Shown here in pieces: positions 33,361 through 44,006 of a stretch of DNA of 64,000 nt. The notes beneath the pieces are model-generated. The model searched no databases. It saw only the letters and a program-made list of their open reading frames with translations, and had not been told where the DNA came from. Position numbers and translations under genes: made by a program. The stretch's first letter is position 1. Each line of letters opens with the position of its first letter. Source of the stretch: Batkoa obscura (Eukaryota; Entomophthoromycota; Entomophthoromycetes; Entomophthorales; Batkoaceae); the NCBI GenBank assembly GCA_030770535.1, contig JASVEC010000044.1, positions 62,001 to 126,000 on the forward strand, given 5' to 3'.

Positions 33361-35130
33361 TCATCCGTTTCGTATCATTTTTGATGTACTTTTGAAAGAC
33401 CCAGTGATAATTTCAATCAACTTCAAGTTAATTCTACATAGTATCATAGCTGAAGGGTTCATTAAAAAGCTCTCCAAAAACTCCTTTCCTTTTTGGATAT
33501 ATATAATATTTTTATCTTCATTTCTTCCATATCTTAGCATAAAAACTAAGCAAATAGAAACAAGTACATAATCGAAAGCAAGTGTATATTTATGATGAGA
33601 TGCTATGGAACTATCAATTACTAAGTAACACTCTTTGAATACAGCTTCAGCATATTTAAGCATGTCTATATCAATATATTTGTCATTTATATGTTCATTA
33701 TATTCATATGCCTTCTTTTCTTTGGATGCACTAAATCGGATAGAGCAGATATAAAAGTTAATATGATGGAAGAAATAGGTAATGCTATTTTGACAACCTT
33801 CAATAGTCACTTTCAAATCTTGATTTTTTATTTTTATTAAAATGTTATCCATAACCTTAGTATACCTTTCATTAACTGCAACAGCTTTAAATGCAAGTTT
33901 TATCAGAAGATCATCAACTTTTAACAAGCTTTTTCTCTCTTTTATAGCCATTTCTTTAACTAACTTTAAATCAAAAAAGATAGTGCTTATTATGTAATAA
34001 AATTCCTGTAATTTCAAAAAAACATACTGTTGAATACCCTTATCATCTTTGTCAAAATCAAAACAATAACCATTAGATTTATTGGCAAGGCACTTATCTA
34101 ATCTCTTCAGCTCTAATGGAAACATAGGTTCGGCAATATATGATCCAACCATTAATGAAGCCCCATTGTAATACGAACTCAACAAACAATAAGTGTAAAC
34201 TCTTTCAGCATTTACCTCTTTAGACAATTTTTTTGATGGTTGATATATACCTATTGTAAATGACATCCTATAGCAGTGAAATAAGAGAAATTCTTTAAGA
34301 CTAGCAATCCAAGAAAAGTAAGGGATTCCAACTATTAATATAAGGATTAGCTGTATATTTTGTAAACAAGGTTGGATCCTGGGCACCTTGTAAATAAAGC
34401 TATAAAGCTTTCCTTCGAAATAGTTGATTAAATTCTTTACAACTTCGGTTTGTTCCATATACAGAAGACCACCGATAAGTATAGCTGATTTCAACTCGAA
34501 AGAACATGAGAAAAACTTAAATCTTGTTATATCAAATAAAGGAAATGTTGTATTAATAAATTTAAAGTAACTAATTAAAGCCTGCTTTAAAATTGGTCCA
34601 ATGTCAAACTTGGTGCCTTTTGGAACTTCCGGTATAAACCTTAACTTTCTTGGTTTAGATGTTAACAAACCCAATTTGTCCGTTAGTTTAATAAATAGAT
34701 CCAAGCCCTTGCTAGGGAAAAAAGGAGAGGGGCTTTGAATAAAACTTAATAGGTTTTCTAATAATATTTTCCTTTGGAACCTATTAAAAATTCCAAGGAT
34801 ATTATATGAAAAATTATAGTCTTTTGGTAACTTTATTAGCGAGTAACTGGTTTCTTTAAACTGGGCTTTCTTTGATTTAAATTTGGCCTCTTTTATATAA
34901 ATAAAACTGAAGTTATCGCTATTGTTTTCATTTGATCTTTGCTTTTTATATTCGTACTTAGATTTATCTGTTTTATTATATATAATCTTTCTATTAAATG
35001 TGCACTCAATCTGTCTCTTTATACATCTTGAACATCTGTTTTCTAGTTTATCGCATTTAACATGGCTATTATAACATTGATCGCACCTATATCCACTTAT
35101 ATTTGGATTTATTTTATTTACGTATTCCAT
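33361..35130 (-). CDS. Zn2Cys6 fungal transcription factor
   Basis: Single exon, 589 aa. The binuclear zinc cluster is perfect: C16-x2-C19-x6-C26-x6-C33-x2-C36-x6-C43, followed by a Lys/Arg-rich linker. The middle region (about residues 185-400) is helical and hydrophobic with ALISYFKFINTTFPLFD, resembling the fungal-specific regulatory domain start (..YF.....FPLFD), and LLFHCYRMSFTIGIYQPSKK further on. Such regulators bind CGG-type half-sites and are fungus-specific. No neighbour suggests a pathway: the adjacent genes are SPRY adaptors and, 3 kb away on the other side, a quinone reductase. No intron is needed. Confidence 0.9.
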   Translation of the reverse strand: MEYVNKINPNISGYRCDQCYNSHVKCDKLENRCSRCIKRQIECTFNRKIIYNKTDKSKYEYKKQRSNENNSDNFSFIYIKEAKFKSKKAQFKETSYSLIKLPKDYNFSYNILGIFNRFQRKILLENLLSFIQSPSPFFPSKGLDLFIKLTDKLGLLTSKPRKLRFIPEVPKGTKFDIGPILKQALISYFKFINTTFPLFDITRFKFFSCSFELKSAILIGGLLYMEQTEVVKNLINYFEGKLYSFIYKVPRIQPCLQNIQLILILIVGIPYFSWIASLKEFLLFHCYRMSFTIGIYQPSKKLSKEVNAERVYTYCLLSSYYNGASLMVGSYIAEPMFPLELKRLDKCLANKSNGYCFDFDKDDKGIQQYVFLKLQEFYYIISTIFFDLKLVKEMAIKERKSLLKVDDLLIKLAFKAVAVNERYTKVMDNILIKIKNQDLKVTIEGCQNSITYFFHHINFYICSIRFSASKEKKAYEYNEHINDKYIDIDMLKYAEAVFKECYLVIDSSIASHHKYTLAFDYVLVSICLVFMLRYGRNEDKNIIYIQKGKEFLESFLMNPSAMILCRINLKLIEIITGSFKSTSKMIRNG

Positions 35131-35739
35131 GAATAAAAAGATAATTAATAAATCATTTTCGATGATTAATAAACAATAATGAAAAAATATAAAAAAGGAA
35201 AAAGTACTTAATGCAATTTTTAATTAATTGGTTGGCTAAGATGAGTCACATAAATTCAAGGATTGCAGAAAATACAGTGAAATGAATAGATGGTTAGAGT
35301 CTCTGTACACTATTATACACTATCAAAAAGCATCAGGGGCCAGTGTTTAGTCAGACCATTTAAGCCTATCCAAGAATAAAATGTAGATTCATTCAAAAAA
35401 GTCTACCTGTATTATTGAATCTATCTATGTCATCTTCTTATTCTAATATTATATAAGATTATTCAACCTTAAAATTAATTTCGGATACTAGTACTGCTAA
35501 TACCAAACGAAAATATACACTTTCAATTATTAAGCTTATATATTTGTTCTTATATATATCAATTTTAGAAAGTAATTAAATATCAGAATATTAAATAGAA
35601 GCCATGGTTAGAACCTTTTAAAATCGTTTAATATTTAAACGCAATAACACCAATTTATTATAAATAATTGGGGTAGCTACCAACAACAACAAAAAGTTGC
35701 AAATGAAATTCAAGAACACAAGTGTGTACGTAAAAGATA

Positions 35740-35840
35740 TGGGAGTGTTTTTTTTAACTTCATTATTTTTTCCATTTTTTAAGCGCTATTTAAGCGGAAA
35801 AATTGTTAATAAAATTCTTAAACACAAAAATACATCCCCA
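35740..35840 (+). mobile_element. Foldback MITE-like element, copy 7
   Basis: A well-preserved 101-bp copy, TA|TGGGAGTG at the left and ACATCCCCA|TA at the right, with the core TTAAGCGCTATTTAAGCGG. Confidence 0.9.
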
Positions 35841-36295
35841 TATAGTAAAGTTTATTATTTGATTTGCTAATTTGTAACCTTACCAATAAACCCTACAACA
35901 ATTAGATTAAATTTTAGATTGTAATTTAGCAAACTAAAATAATAACAGCAAGTAAGACAAAAAAATAATACTCAGTAAAATGGCTATCTGTATTAGACTC
36001 TGATGCGTCTAAAACAATAGATAATAATCCATTTAGTGGTTTAAATCAAAAAAATGATAATGGAAGTTCAGTTAGTAGTGTTACCAATATAATGATCTAT
36101 CACTTTGATTAAGTTTAGATCTACATTTATCACTAAGATATATATGAGTAAATATAGAGTAAAACGAAGTCAAATTTATTCTAAAATATATTATCGATGA
36201 TCTTTAGTCAACTGGGACCTTGCACATTACGCCCAATTTATACTATATGATAGTAGTTTAATTCTAGTATGATAGTAATAAGATAATAAATATAT

Positions 36296-36362
36296 ATTAC
36301 TAACAATTTTCCACCCAAATAGCGCTTAAAGATGGAAAAATAATGAAGTCAAAAAAGACATT
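36296..36362 (-). mobile_element. Foldback MITE-like element, copy 8 (partial, reverse)
   Basis: Only the middle and one side remain (TTACTAACAATTTTCCACCC through AGCGCTTAAAGATGGAAAAA); the TGGGGATG end is missing. It ends just before the old-yellow-enzyme relic. Confidence 0.75.
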
Positions 36363-36369
36363 ATATTAC

Positions 36370-37385
36370 CCAAAGTTATAGAACATTAATAATTGAAGAA
36401 AGGAAAGAGATTGATAATTATACCCATTCCTAAAGCAGTAAAATCAAATCCCAGTTGACTCATCCCAATAGAAAGGGGTTTACGTTTCCTCCACATCACT
36501 AAGATGTAGTTATAGTTTCTAAAGGGCTTGGAGGCTGACCTAATGTTATTTTTACTTCATACATTAGCCAGGATCATAAATCTTCGATTTCCGTTGAAAT
36601 GAGAAGCTAAAATATTGAAAAGGCTATTAGGCTTTTAATATTATTACTGAAGACGCATTAAACTCAGGCAATCGCTTCATTTTTTATTTGTATGATAGAT
36701 AATTATGCTATGATTATTAGGTTTCGATTTCATGAAAATTCATCAAGACAATTTAAAATACTTAAAAATGTATATATCACACATAATACCAATATTTTTT
36801 ACTCACGGTTATCTAAATCATCACTCTTCAACTAATCTTTCAAAGAAGGGTACTGATAAATCAGGTAAATAAGACAATAACAATCTTTTTTAAGTATTAA
36901 ACATTGCTTTAGCTATAGCCTTGAAAATGGAACTTGATCTTCAAGACAAGTAGTACAAAATATAATTCAAATACAATTTGAGGATAAACCTTTGTTTTTC
37001 AGACTGAATATACTAATTAGATTTCCAAGGAAGTAAATTAGAATTGAGCAAATTTCTTTAACAAGTCAGTCAAGAATTAGAAACAGATTCAATTGCTTAT
37101 TTAACAAGTCAAATCAGTCCAAAGCAAAAAAATTACCAATGGTCTAAGTTATCAAATACAATTTTCTGAAGCAGCAAAACAATAAAAATGGACTATATAC
37201 TGGTGCTATAGGGCTTACTACATCTTCATAGAAAGCTAATCAAATTGTCAAAATCGATAAAGTCGGTTTACTATTCTTAACTACACAATCTTTATGAGCT
37301 TACAACTTTATCAAAGGCCGCTCAGAAGTTAAAAGTTAAAGTGTAATACACTAAACAATATGAGAGGAATAAATATCAAGGTTAG
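36370..37385 (+). pseudogene. Decayed old-yellow-enzyme (YqjM-type) gene
   Basis: It reads on the plus strand as a degraded copy of the intact gene at 50785-51963, starting at the equivalent of EHMEKLTEI and ending at the C-terminal YERG. Matching pieces in order: HPNRKGFTFPPHH (intact HSGRKGSTFPLYH), KKGTDKSGK (NKRTDKYGG), QVVQNIIQIQFEDKPLFFRL (QIVQNIRQVWPAEKPLFVRL), ITNGLSYQIQFSEAAKQ (ITTGLGYQVQFSEAVRQ), NKNGLYTGAIGLTTSS (NNNGLFTGAVGLITSP). There are many stops and several frame changes, and roughly half the residues match in the readable parts. The first ~110 codons are absent; a partial foldback element sits at the break. This is an old paralogous loss rather than a recent duplicate. Confidence 0.85.
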
Positions 37386-38188
37386 TTTCACAAAGCTTAA
37401 TAAGGCCATAAAGTTAAGTTTAGAATCCCAACTTGTTTACTTTCAATTATTATCATGTTCTCCCATTTTCTATAAAATCTGCTTAATAAGCAATAGTATA
37501 CTGAGTAAATTATCTTTTTTCAAGTACTAAACAAATTACATAAATATATGGAAGTGTTTTTTTTTTGCTTCATTGTTTTTTCCATCTTTTAAGCGCTATT
37601 TGAGCGAAAGAATTGTCAGTAAAGTTCTCCACAAAATACATCTACATATACATAATTCAGAGAAAGCATAAATAAGCTAAATATTGATTTATGTACCTTA
37701 GTACTATTAATTTGCTGTAGTGTACAAGATGAGCTAGGTGATTTTATCGGATTTATTTTACAAAGTAAACAGAATACTATTACTTTAAAATAATTATAGG
37801 TTATGACTAACTTTGATCTTTTTATTTAGTTATTGGCTTTCATATATCATTATTAAATTTTGAATAGAAATGCCAAGCGTTGTATTATTATTTTTACTTT
37901 TATGATTTTATTTGATAGTTAAATTTTAAGTACAACTATTTATAGAATAAATTATGCCATAAAACGCGATCCTTATTTGTTTAGTTTGTCATCAATTTAT
38001 AAGCGAATTCAGACCTATACAATCGTTCTTGATAAAATTATAAATATTATAATTATCTTTATAATAAAATTAAATAGCAAAGTATGCAAAATGAACACAA
38101 AAAAATGTATAAAATGAGAGCAATTTTTGGCTAAAATAACATAAAATTAAATTAAATAGAATAACAATCAAAACAAACAACTAAAAAA
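37386..38188. other. Intergenic with one foldback element
   Basis: Spacer between the oxidoreductase relic and the quinone reductase gene, holding element copy 9; otherwise A/T-rich with nothing seen. Confidence 0.55.
37549..37646 (+). mobile_element. Foldback MITE-like element, copy 9
   Basis: TA|TGGAAGTG at the left, ACATCTACA|TA at the right, intact core TTAAGCGCTATTTGAGCG. Confidence 0.82.
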
Positions 38189-38944
38189 ATGGTCGCTATC
38201 AACAAACCAAATCTTTTCATTGTATACTATTCCACCTACTCTCACGTTTACAAACTTGCAAAAGCTATTCAAGAAGGAGCTGAGAAAGAAGGAAAAGTCA
38301 AAGTCTCTCTTTATCAGATCCCAGAAACTTTATCCGAAGAAGTGTTAGGCAAAATGGGTGCACCTGCTAAACCAGACGTACCTGTTATTACCCCAAGTTT
38401 ACTTAAAGAAGCTGATGGTATACTATTTGGTATCCCTACTCGTTTTGGTACAGCTCCAGCACAAGTAAAGGATTTCATTGATTCATGTGGTCAACTATGG
38501 ATGACTGGGGCTTTAAATGGTAAATTGGGTGGTATTTTTACCTCTACTCAAACCCAACATGGAGGTCAAGAGTCTACCGCTTTTACCTTCCTTACCATTC
38601 TTACTCATTTCGGAATGCTCTATGTTCCCAATGGTTATTCTACTCCACTAATTCAAGAAGATAAAGAAGTTATTGGTGGGTCTCCATGGGGTGCTTCCGT
38701 TGTTGCTAGAAATGATATTCCTTCACCCAATGATAAAGAAATAGAAATAGGTAGAATCCAAGGACAAAACTTTGCAAATTATTTAGCCAAATTTAATGGA
38801 GTGTCTAACCAAGTGCCTGCAACTAAAGTACAAGAAGTTACTAAGGCGGAAGTTACAAAGAATAATGTTCAAACTGAAAATATAGGACGTAAGAAATCGA
38901 AAGGCCTCAAGAGTTTTTTGAAAACTGCTTTTTCTCTTAATTAA
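38189..38944 (+). CDS. Flavodoxin-like NAD(P)H:quinone oxidoreductase (WrbA/Pst2/Ycp4 family)
   Basis: FMN-dependent two-electron quinone reductase of the WrbA type, which protects against redox-cycling quinones and associates with membranes and eisosomes in yeast. Single exon, 251 aa. The FMN phosphate loop follows IVYYSTYSHVYKLA; GILFGIPTRFGTAPAQVKDF and GKLGGIFTSTQTQHGGQEST are the family's second and third FMN-binding blocks; GGSPWGASVVA follows. The core ends near residue 203. A 45-residue Lys-rich tail (GRKKSKGLKSFLKTAFSLN) is additional, as in the yeast Ycp4/Rfs1 group. Base use is clearly more codon-optimised (less A/T) than in the neighbours, suggesting high expression. Confidence 0.92.
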   Translation: MVAINKPNLFIVYYSTYSHVYKLAKAIQEGAEKEGKVKVSLYQIPETLSEEVLGKMGAPAKPDVPVITPSLLKEADGILFGIPTRFGTAPAQVKDFIDSCGQLWMTGALNGKLGGIFTSTQTQHGGQESTAFTFLTILTHFGMLYVPNGYSTPLIQEDKEVIGGSPWGASVVARNDIPSPNDKEIEIGRIQGQNFANYLAKFNGVSNQVPATKVQEVTKAEVTKNNVQTENIGRKKSKGLKSFLKTAFSLN

Positions 38945-40062
38945 TCTGATGGATTCGTATTTATTTAAAATAAACTTACTTTATTATCATTTATTGGCTT
39001 TACTTTGAGTGTTATCTTTTTATACTATAATTTTATTTAAAAATAGAAAATCATAATAGGACCAAACGAAAGCTAATATTGCTGAACTTTAATTAGAAGT
39101 TTTGTAATAGTAAAATATTATTATAGAGATGATTAAAATGAAATTTTATTTACTCCCTGTTTTGTCATTTACCCTACGATTATGTAAACTTATTCACTAT
39201 GTTATTAGATAAGCAAATGAATTACTATATATTTTATTCTATAATCATAAAATTCATTTAAATACCCTTTAATGATTCACAGTAATAAATGAATGATTAA
39301 AATTAATAGATTAATGTGATGTACTACAGTAATGTAAAAAAGAATAAAAATGCCACAAGAAAAGCTATATTTGAAATGCCTAACATATATAAAATATATC
39401 ATGCTTTAAATTATCAAGTATTATTGATTTTTATTCATCATCTAATATAAAGGGTTGCCCTCAACGAAGCTAATTTAACTTAATGACTTATCTGATCGTG
39501 AAGAGCAACTTGAAACTATATCTTAAAGGAGCATTCGTTTCAATTGTAATAGAATACTTTGTGACTTATATTTGAAATATTAAATTACCTTATTTTAGAG
39601 CAATTAATTTGATAAAATGATTGATTTTGAACAAATATTAAAACTATTTATAACGATATTTAACTTAAAATAAAACTCACCATGAGCTTTTACTATAGAT
39701 TTTAATCTTGATAAAATTACGGAATTAGCCCAGTCAAATAGGCTAATAAAGCTTTAAACTGGCTTTAATTTGTTAAAGCCAGTCATATGAATATTATGAA
39801 TAATGTGTTCTTACAATGAAATGATAAAAAAGTATAAACACAATCCATCCCGTTAAAACCATAATAATATTGTATATGGTACATACATAGTTTATAATAA
39901 ATACATAAATAACATCAAATATGACAAATATACAAATAAATAGAATAGAAATAAAGAAAAAAATATCATAATAATAGTCTGTGATATTTTTGTCAAAAAA
40001 AATTAAATATTTATAAAAAATAAGGATAACTAGGTAAAAAAATACCTTTTTGAGATAGGAAC
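38945..40062. other. Intergenic, one doubtful hydrophobic frame
   Basis: A minus-strand frame at 39794-40087 encodes about 97 Ile/Phe-rich residues overlapping the end of the next gene in another frame; in sequence this A/T-rich it may be chance. Nothing else was seen. Confidence 0.5.
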
Positions 40063-41004
40063 CTATTGATACAAATCCAAAAGACAAGGGACGACATCGG
40101 AGGTTCTATTAGAAGTACCCCCTGAACGTTCGCATAAAAAAATATCCACTTCTTCGCTCTTTATAGGCTTTATAAAACTTTTACTACTGATGTTTTTGTT
40201 TGAAATGGTTTCTAGATTGTTTTTTCCTGCCCGTGGATCAAGTTGTTGAACTTTATGTTGAAACGGTAAAAGCTGCTCGTCATTGGAATCGACAGATGAA
40301 AAAGATAATACTGATGCAGTGTCTTGCACTGTTGATTGAGTCAATGAAAGTGAAGAACATAATGCTGGTAAAGAACTGCGTTTATCTAAACTATTATCTG
40401 CTTCAGGAATATGATATGAAGTTTTAATTAAGTCTTGATTTGTACTTTTAATTGAAGTATTTGGATCCTCTTGTCTGATTGAGGGTGGTCTATTCGCTTG
40501 ATTGGGCATAAAAGTAAACTTCCTATCTTGACTCAGATTCATCATTGTATATGAAAAATCACCCATTGTTCTTGATCTTATATGGTTTTTTTTTGATTTT
40601 AAGACAGGCTGCTGGGCAATTGGGACGTTTAGTAAATCTTCAAAAGAAGTATTAAAGTTTGCTTCCAATTCAAACATCTTTATTTTATATTTTAAAAACT
40701 CGGTTTTTCGTTTTACTTTATCAAGTGCATAAAAGCTATTTAATAGGGACCTCGCATAGGCCAATAAACCATTGTGATGATGTATCTTTTTTACGTAGTT
40801 ATCACTATGAAATAAATATTTACCCTGGAAATCTTTTAGTAGGTCCACCAATTTATCAATTAATATATGGTTTTTGATCAATGAATGTTTGATATATTTT
40901 GAAGGACTTTGATCTGGGAAGTTTAACTTATGCATATCTTGGATTTTGAGCGTTATCTCTTTCATTGAACTTAATAATTTTTCTACTTCTACTTTTCTTT
41001 CCAT
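40063..41004 (-). CDS. Orphan helical protein with disordered C-terminal half
   Basis: Single exon, 313 aa from the ATG at 41004 (the frame is open 15 nt further to a TTG). No family is recognised. Residues 1-125 form a compact Lys/Leu/His-rich helical block (LSSMKEITLKIQDMHKL, LIDKLVDLLKDFQGKYLF, LLAYARSLLNSFYALDKVKR). The remainder is Ser/Asn/Pro-rich and probably disordered. In size, minus-strand orientation and helical start it resembles the orphans at 42964-44006, 55780-56397 and 57781-58341; that relationship is weak by eye. Confidence 0.65.
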   Translation of the reverse strand: MERKVEVEKLLSSMKEITLKIQDMHKLNFPDQSPSKYIKHSLIKNHILIDKLVDLLKDFQGKYLFHSDNYVKKIHHHNGLLAYARSLLNSFYALDKVKRKTEFLKYKIKMFELEANFNTSFEDLLNVPIAQQPVLKSKKNHIRSRTMGDFSYTMMNLSQDRKFTFMPNQANRPPSIRQEDPNTSIKSTNQDLIKTSYHIPEADNSLDKRSSLPALCSSLSLTQSTVQDTASVLSFSSVDSNDEQLLPFQHKVQQLDPRAGKNNLETISNKNISSKSFIKPIKSEEVDIFLCERSGGTSNRTSDVVPCLLDLYQ

Positions 41005-42059
41005 CCCTTGTTTTTCCAAAATAAAACCTTAAAATTTAAAAAACAAATTCAAATTTTTGAAATTTATACTAACTACTTTGTATTACCATGTTTAAAATAG
41101 CGACAAATCATTTCACTTCTAAAGTTCTTATAGTAACCATAATTAATGAATCCAGTTCAAGCTATATTTGAGTATAACAATTAATTATTTTAAACTTGGC
41201 TCTAGCTGTATTTAGTAATTCTTTGATTTGCTTTAAGCCCAAACAAGTTAATATTTGTAATCTATTTTACCGCATAATTAATTTCTTAGTAATTTTTATA
41301 GTAAGCATTTAAACATAATATAATAATATAGTATTATGAAACTAATAAAAGCTATTTAAATTACTCTGCTTTATTAAGTAACTTAGTTTTTAAGTTAAAT
41401 ATGTAAAAAAATCAAAAATAAATTATTTATCATATCGTCATAAACACTTCTTAAGGAGTACACGTTCTGAAAAATCAAAGTTATTTTTTAATCGTACATC
41501 TCTTAGACATTAAAGTTATCAGAAATAAATATTCTCTTAAAAAAATTGAACTCTATTAAAACCTTTTTGATACAAGACAATCTAATTAGTTACAATGATC
41601 AAAATGTGTAAGTAATCGGACGCTTTTAGTTAATTAACTGAAAGTTATATATTAAGTTGAAAAAAATACATATGAAAGAATTTACAAGCCTTTTATGATC
41701 TGGAGACAGATTAAATAAATAGAATAAAGTATATAATATCGAAAAAGACATTTTGAACTTTTGAACTATTAAAATTTCGGCATAAATCAAAAAGTTTGAT
41801 ATAAAAATATGTAATTTAGAAACAAGCAGTACATTTAAACCATTATGTAAAATTAAATTAGAACTATTATTGTTGTAATGTAAGTAATCTACAAGGATCA
41901 TTATGTTTTATCCAAACTTACCTTCTCGATGATTCACTTTTTATCACTTGGTTCAAATTTAAGTGAATGAATAAGAAGCTTTAATCGATTCTTTGATGGC
42001 TGATCAGTAATTCCTTCTTTACCAGAATTAAAACCTACTCATATAAATCTGAAATTTCA

Positions 42060-42440
42060 CCAAAGGGCCGATTTTACGGCGACCTCAAGGAAAGCTTTGA
42101 ACATTATTTCTTCTCTTATCCATCTATTGCTTGCCTTTATCATCGCTACATATTCTCTCTTCTATGTGGACCTCATCTTGGAATCTCTAACATCAATAAG
42201 ATCCCAATATTGCTTGTCTTTTCTTGATTCAAAATTTTTAGCTTTTTTATTCTGACTTTGGGATCATTTATAGGCTACACACAGAGTTGTCTTTTGATCA
42301 TAAACCTACCCATCCTTCAGAATCTATTAATTCAATCGAAAATTATACGACAATTCGATTTCCACCATTCTATCGATCACCTGCCCAAGGGTAAAACTGT
42401 ACACGTAATTCTTTCGAAATGACCTGTTTTACCATTCTCA
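42060..42440 (+). pseudogene. Possible decayed PAP2-type lipid phosphatase
   Basis: The tract is richer in G+C than its flanks. One plus-strand frame reads GDLKESFEHYFFSYPS followed by SLLCGPHLGIS, reminiscent of the PAP2 phosphatase block (..DG.KSFPSGHSS...LSLYL.GHL); another frame 140 bp on reads GSFIGYTQS, reminiscent of the later GSxIG block. The frames are broken and the match is loose, so this is a guess. Confidence 0.28.
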
Positions 42441-42449
42441 TACATTTAA

Positions 42450-42547
42450 TGGGGATGCTTTTCTTGTCTCATCACTTTCTCCGTTTCTTAGGTGCCATTT
42501 AAATAGAAAAATTGTTAGTAAAATTCCTTAAAAAAATACATCCCCTA
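42450..42547 (+). mobile_element. Foldback MITE-like element, copy 10
   Basis: TGGGGATG at the left and ACATCCCC at the right, with a more diverged core (TTAGGTGCCATTTAAATAG). Confidence 0.78.
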
Positions 42548-42963
42548 ATTATGTTTAAATACTTGAGATTTATCCCTTTCAAGAATTAAAAGAATCTTAC
42601 TTTATTAATAATATATAATTTGATTTGTACTTCTATTTAAAGGCATCTATCCACTTGAAAAAGTTGGAAGCCCATAATAACATTTCTGTTCAATAGTTTG
42701 TCCACTGTTTAAAGGTTTAAAGTTTGAGAAAGAAACAAGTTTTAAACAGAAAGATGTAAAAAGTGCTAAAAAAGCAAAAAAATTGTTTTCAGAACCCAAT
42801 ATTGATCTATAAAAGTAAATAATATAAAGCCATTATGACCAGTTTAAATTCATATAAAATTATAACAATTTAAAATATTAAAGGTGTGAAAAAACAGATT
42901 TTAGTTAGGGGAATTAGAAGCTTAATTAATATATAAATTAAGAGACGATTAAGAAGAAAATAA

Positions 42964-44006
42964 TTATTTAGAACGATTGATGGTGTAAGTGGTAGAATAG
43001 ATATCACCGGGAGGAGAAAAAGCCGAATGAGCGTTTGATGTTGATCTATAAAGACAAGCTTTATCTTTCATAACATTTAAACCAAAATCACCCACATCAA
43101 TATTACCAATATATCGTGTTGGTTTTAATAAGTTATCATCTAATTTTAATGGATTTAATTGATTCTTATTATTCGGAATTAAATCAGTATTAGGAACCAA
43201 ATCACTATTGGATTTGGAATTGTTATTATTTAACATTTTATTAACTCCTTCTAGTTTGCATTTTTCTAAAAAGTTACAAGATACCTCAGAAAATGAACTC
43301 GATCGCCTTTTTATTCGAACTAAAGGATCGGAGACTTTGCTCTTATTATAATCAATTTGAGTACTCATACGTCTAATAGGTTGGATCTCTTTCTCTGATT
43401 CGAATTCTTTGATACTAGTAGCTATATCTTTATCATCTGTTAAAATAATACTTGAATATGATTTAAATAAAGCATCTTTGGTAGAATTTAACATCTTATA
43501 AAAACTAAATTTAAATAAAAATCGCTTTACTTTGGACGAGTTTTTATAAGTTTCCAATTTCGATATAAACTTTTTATTCAATTCAACATGTTCTATAATT
43601 TTAACTCGCTTCATTTCAAACTCCTGTTGCCTCCTTATATCCATCAGTTCACTCAACTCAGTCATTAGTTTAGCATTAATATCGACCACTTGACTTAATA
43701 ATTTAACTGGAGAATAACCGGCAAGGTAAGTATCCAATTGTTTAATATGATCTAACTGAGTAGCTATATTTTTTAAATATGTTTCTTGACACGACATTCT
43801 AATTGAATTATTCTATAATAAATAATTTAAGAAAAGAAGTTTTTCTTTATTTATATTTCATTTTACCTTCAATTTATTACCAATTTTATCTCTAGAACTG
43901 GTTGGTCATTAAATAAGCCTTGGCTATTGGCACTTGAAAAGCTATTAAGTGCAAATTTTCTATAAATGGGAAGCATTTGAGCAATTTCATTGGTTGATTG
44001 AATCAT
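42964..44006 (-). CDS. Orphan helical protein, Asn/Ser-rich C-terminal half
   Basis: Two exons. A short first exon 44006-43881 (MIQSTNEIAQMLPIYRKF at its start) joins in frame over a 67-nt GT-AG intron to 43812-42964, giving 324 aa; without it the protein would start at the internal ATG at 43797. No family is recognised. Residues 45-165 are predicted helical and charged (QLDHIKQLDTYLAGY, LMTELSELMDIRRQQEFEMK, KVKRFLFKFSFYKML). The C-terminal half is Asn-rich with a short repeat, SDLVPNTDLIPNN. It is possibly a distant member of the orphan group on this strand. Confidence 0.68.

Larger units (their letters stand above)
35131..36365. other. Intergenic with two foldback elements and a short coding-like tract
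   Basis: It holds element copies 7 and 8. Between them a plus-strand frame at about 35975-36112 reads as ordinary protein (VLDSDASKTIDNNPFSGLNQ) but is isolated and unassigned. Confidence 0.5.
41005..42963. other. Intergenic with a relic and one foldback element
   Basis: About 2 kb. It holds a G+C-richer tract at about 42060-42440 (possible lipid-phosphatase relic) and element copy 10. The minus-strand frame at 41626-41901 is Ile/Leu/Asn-rich with no support. Confidence 0.5.

Noticed and set aside
39794-40087. 97-codon minus-strand frame with TM-like Ile/Phe-rich sequence, overlapping the end of the orphan at 40063
   Set aside because: No splice joins it in frame to the orphan, composition is what A/T-rich DNA gives by chance, and no charged-loop pattern is seen. 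Kept only as a possibility.
41626-41901. 91-codon minus-strand frame
   Set aside because: Leu/Ile/Asn-rich with no recognisable helix pattern; expected by chance at this base composition.
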